DNA from: an uncultured Selenomonadales bacterium
GTDB taxonomy: Bacteria > Bacillota_C > Negativicutes > Selenomonadales > Selenomonadaceae
Length of the DNA: 15,499 nucleotides
Direction of reading: 5' to 3'
NCBI GenBank assembly: GCA_937907035.1
Contig: CALCTX010000257.1
Coordinates: 1-15,499, forward strand
Shown here: positions 14,638-15,499 of the stretch, piece after piece
Layout: the number at the start of each line of letters is the position of its first letter
How positions within the stretch are numbered: position 1 is the first letter of the stretch
Translations under genes and position numbers: made by a program
The notes under the pieces: generated by a model
The model's input: only the letters and a program-made list of their open reading frames with translations
What the model was told of the DNA's origin: nothing
Database searches by the model: none

Positions 14638-15290
14638 ACACCGAGAACACCGGCAGAGGTACTGACAGTTATTGTGTCAGTACCTTTTTTTTGTTCATTG
14701 CTGACAGTATAGGGATTGGCTTGATATAAGTCAGTTGCTGTCAGCTCCCATTTAAGACCGGTCGTAGAAACTTCCGTAATTGATAAAAGCGATATTGCTT
14801 TGGGCTGTCGGAAAAATTTCATAGACAGCTTTGCAGGGCCTTTCAGCGGAACTAATAATTCCTGTTCATCAGCAATTATGCCGGTAATATCAGCTGCGGC
14901 AAAAGAATGAACGTTGCTGAATAAATGATCAAGACGGCCACCGAAAGCTCCGGTTAAGATAACGTTATTACCGGCAGTTTGCAGTAAGGCGAGCTGGGTA
15001 TCGGTAAGATCTTTTTCGCGAGGGTATTTATTGATCGTTACGTTATGTGTTTCTGCCCAATCCCAGCTTTCTGATGAGGCACTGTCGTTGTCACCAAACA
15101 GAAAATCAGGAAGGATATCGGCAGCTTTACAGGCATCGATACCGTGATCGACACAGCAGATCTTTTTGTCGGGAGCGATAGCTTTCAGCCATTTTAACGA
15201 CGGTGCGCGGCCACCACTGACGATAAGCATTGTTTTCGTTTGTGAAGAGGGGATATCTATTTCAACTTGTTCAGGCAGAGTAATTTTCAT
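14619..15290 (-). CDS. Thiamine pyrophosphokinase
   Basis: This enzyme moves pyrophosphate from ATP to thiamine, giving the cofactor thiamine diphosphate. The protein has 223 residues, normal for bacterial members. It contains the family signatures in order: VSGGRAPS (24-31), FGDNDSAS (65-72), with metal- and ATP-binding aspartates; KDLTDTQLAL (93-102); and GGRLDHLFSNV (117-127). The C-terminal third is the beta-sandwich that binds thiamine. The ATG has GGTGAT a few bases upstream on the minus strand. It points towards the methyltransferase gene, and the two overlap at their 3' ends by 19 bases. No TPP riboswitch is visible in its short leader. Confidence 0.93.
   Translation of the reverse strand: MKITLPEQVEIDIPSSQTKTMLIVSGGRAPSLKWLKAIAPDKKICCVDHGIDACKAADILPDFLFGDNDSASSESWDWAETHNVTINKYPREKDLTDTQLALLQTAGNNVILTGAFGGRLDHLFSNVHSFAAADITGIIADEQELLVPLKGPAKLSMKFFRQPKAISLLSITEVSTTGLKWELTATDLYQANPYTVSNEQKKGTDTITVSTSAGVLGVYVFWE
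14657..14692 (+). terminator. Plus-strand terminator of the methyltransferase gene, inside the thiamine pyrophosphokinase CDS
   Basis: A perfect 11-base-pair stem pairs AGGTACTGACA (14657-14667) with TGTCAGTACCT (14675-14685), with a seven-base loop, and runs into eight T residues (14685-14692). It begins 20 bases after the methyltransferase stop codon and lies within the antisense of the last codons of the thiamine pyrophosphokinase gene. Confidence 0.92.
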
Positions 15291-15319
15291 ATGATCACCA
15301 ACTTGCTTGATTTGTATGT

Positions 15320-15348
15320 ATCATAACGCATAAGTGAAGGAAATGCAA
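15320..15348 (-). promoter_or_regulatory. Probable promoter of the thiamine pyrophosphokinase gene
   Basis: On the minus strand, TTGCAT (15348-15343) and TATGAT (15325-15320) are 17 bases apart. The -10 box is a good match and the -35 is moderate. Transcription would begin near 15313, leaving a leader of only about 22 bases. Confidence 0.55.
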
Positions 15349-15391
15349 AATCTTTAATATTTTTATTTAGTCAGGTATAGTGATGTATTAG

Positions 15392-15419
15392 TTGACAAAT
15401 TTAGAAATAAAGGTACCAT
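15392..15419 (+). promoter_or_regulatory. Possible plus-strand promoter before an isolated terminator
   Basis: A perfect TTGACA at 15392-15397 is followed after 16 bases by TACCAT (15414-15419), a modest -10 match. An RNA starting here, near 15426, would reach the hairpin at 15446-15480 after only about 20 bases. An alternative TATAGT at 15376-15381 has a poor -35. Confidence 0.3.
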
Positions 15420-15445
15420 ATGAAATATATGTATTTATATAATGG

Positions 15446-15485
15446 TAAAACCGCCTAACTACAAAGGTTAGGCGGTTTTATTATT
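15446..15485 (+). terminator. Isolated intrinsic terminator hairpin
   Basis: A 14-base-pair stem (15446-15459 with 15467-15480, core ACCGCCTAAC / GTTAGGCGGT) has a seven-base loop, and a T-rich tract follows. No plus-strand gene precedes it between the divergent thiamine pyrophosphokinase start and this point. A run of four U on the minus strand means it could instead end a leftward gene beyond the window. Confidence 0.75.
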
Positions 15486-15499
15486 TCCATTTGGTACTA

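Noticed and set aside
15291..15319. TPP riboswitch before the thiamine pyrophosphokinase gene
   Set aside because: The predicted leader is only about 22 bases and contains no conserved THI-box sequence such as CUGAGA.

Overview
This window looks like a chromosomal housekeeping segment of a low-to-moderate GC Firmicute. The purF-purM-purN-purH-purD order, the infC-rpmI-rplT operon with a leader attenuator, strong AGGAGG-type ribosome binding sites and frequent short intrinsic terminators all fit. A purH that is only the IMP cyclohydrolase half, and the general gene style, make me lean towards the Negativicutes (Phascolarctobacterium/Acidaminococcus-like). That placement is inference, not something the sequence proves.

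Layout. 1-3791: the end of a purine biosynthesis operon (purF tail, purM, purN, stand-alone IMP cyclohydrolase, purD) closed by a strong terminator. 3827-5164: a small three-gene island with its own promoter: a short Phd/YefM-like protein with no toxin, a small membrane protein, and an OmpR-type regulator whose receiver has lost its phosphorylatable aspartate; it ends in a long hairpin that also carries the -35 box of the next gene. 5222-7798: clpB, the disaggregase. 7816-7939: a palindromic repeat of mobile type with terminal inverted repeats. 8060-12503: a tightly packed operon of six genes (dtd, secreted protein of unknown function, YitT-family membrane protein, adenine deaminase, cyclophilin, GIY-YIG protein), with stop/start overlaps at three of its junctions. 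12481-13803: promoter, attenuator leader and infC-rpmI-rplT, with infC starting at a rare ATT codon. 13840-15290: a SpoU-family RNA methyltransferase and a thiamine pyrophosphokinase that converge and overlap at their ends; each has its terminator inside the coding sequence of the other. 15291-15499: the thiamine pyrophosphokinase promoter and an unexplained terminator hairpin.

How the genes fit together. The first operon makes IMP de novo, while adenine deaminase in the fourth block salvages adenine to hypoxanthine. ClpB, the cyclophilin and D-aminoacyl-tRNA deacylase are protein-quality functions. The infC operon is translation machinery under leader control. No phage, integrase, CRISPR array, rRNA or tRNA gene was seen, and no stretch longer than 300 bases lacks a gene. 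The most unusual items are the phosphorylation-dead regulator island, the terminator/promoter overlap before clpB, and the reciprocal embedded terminators at 14473-14692.
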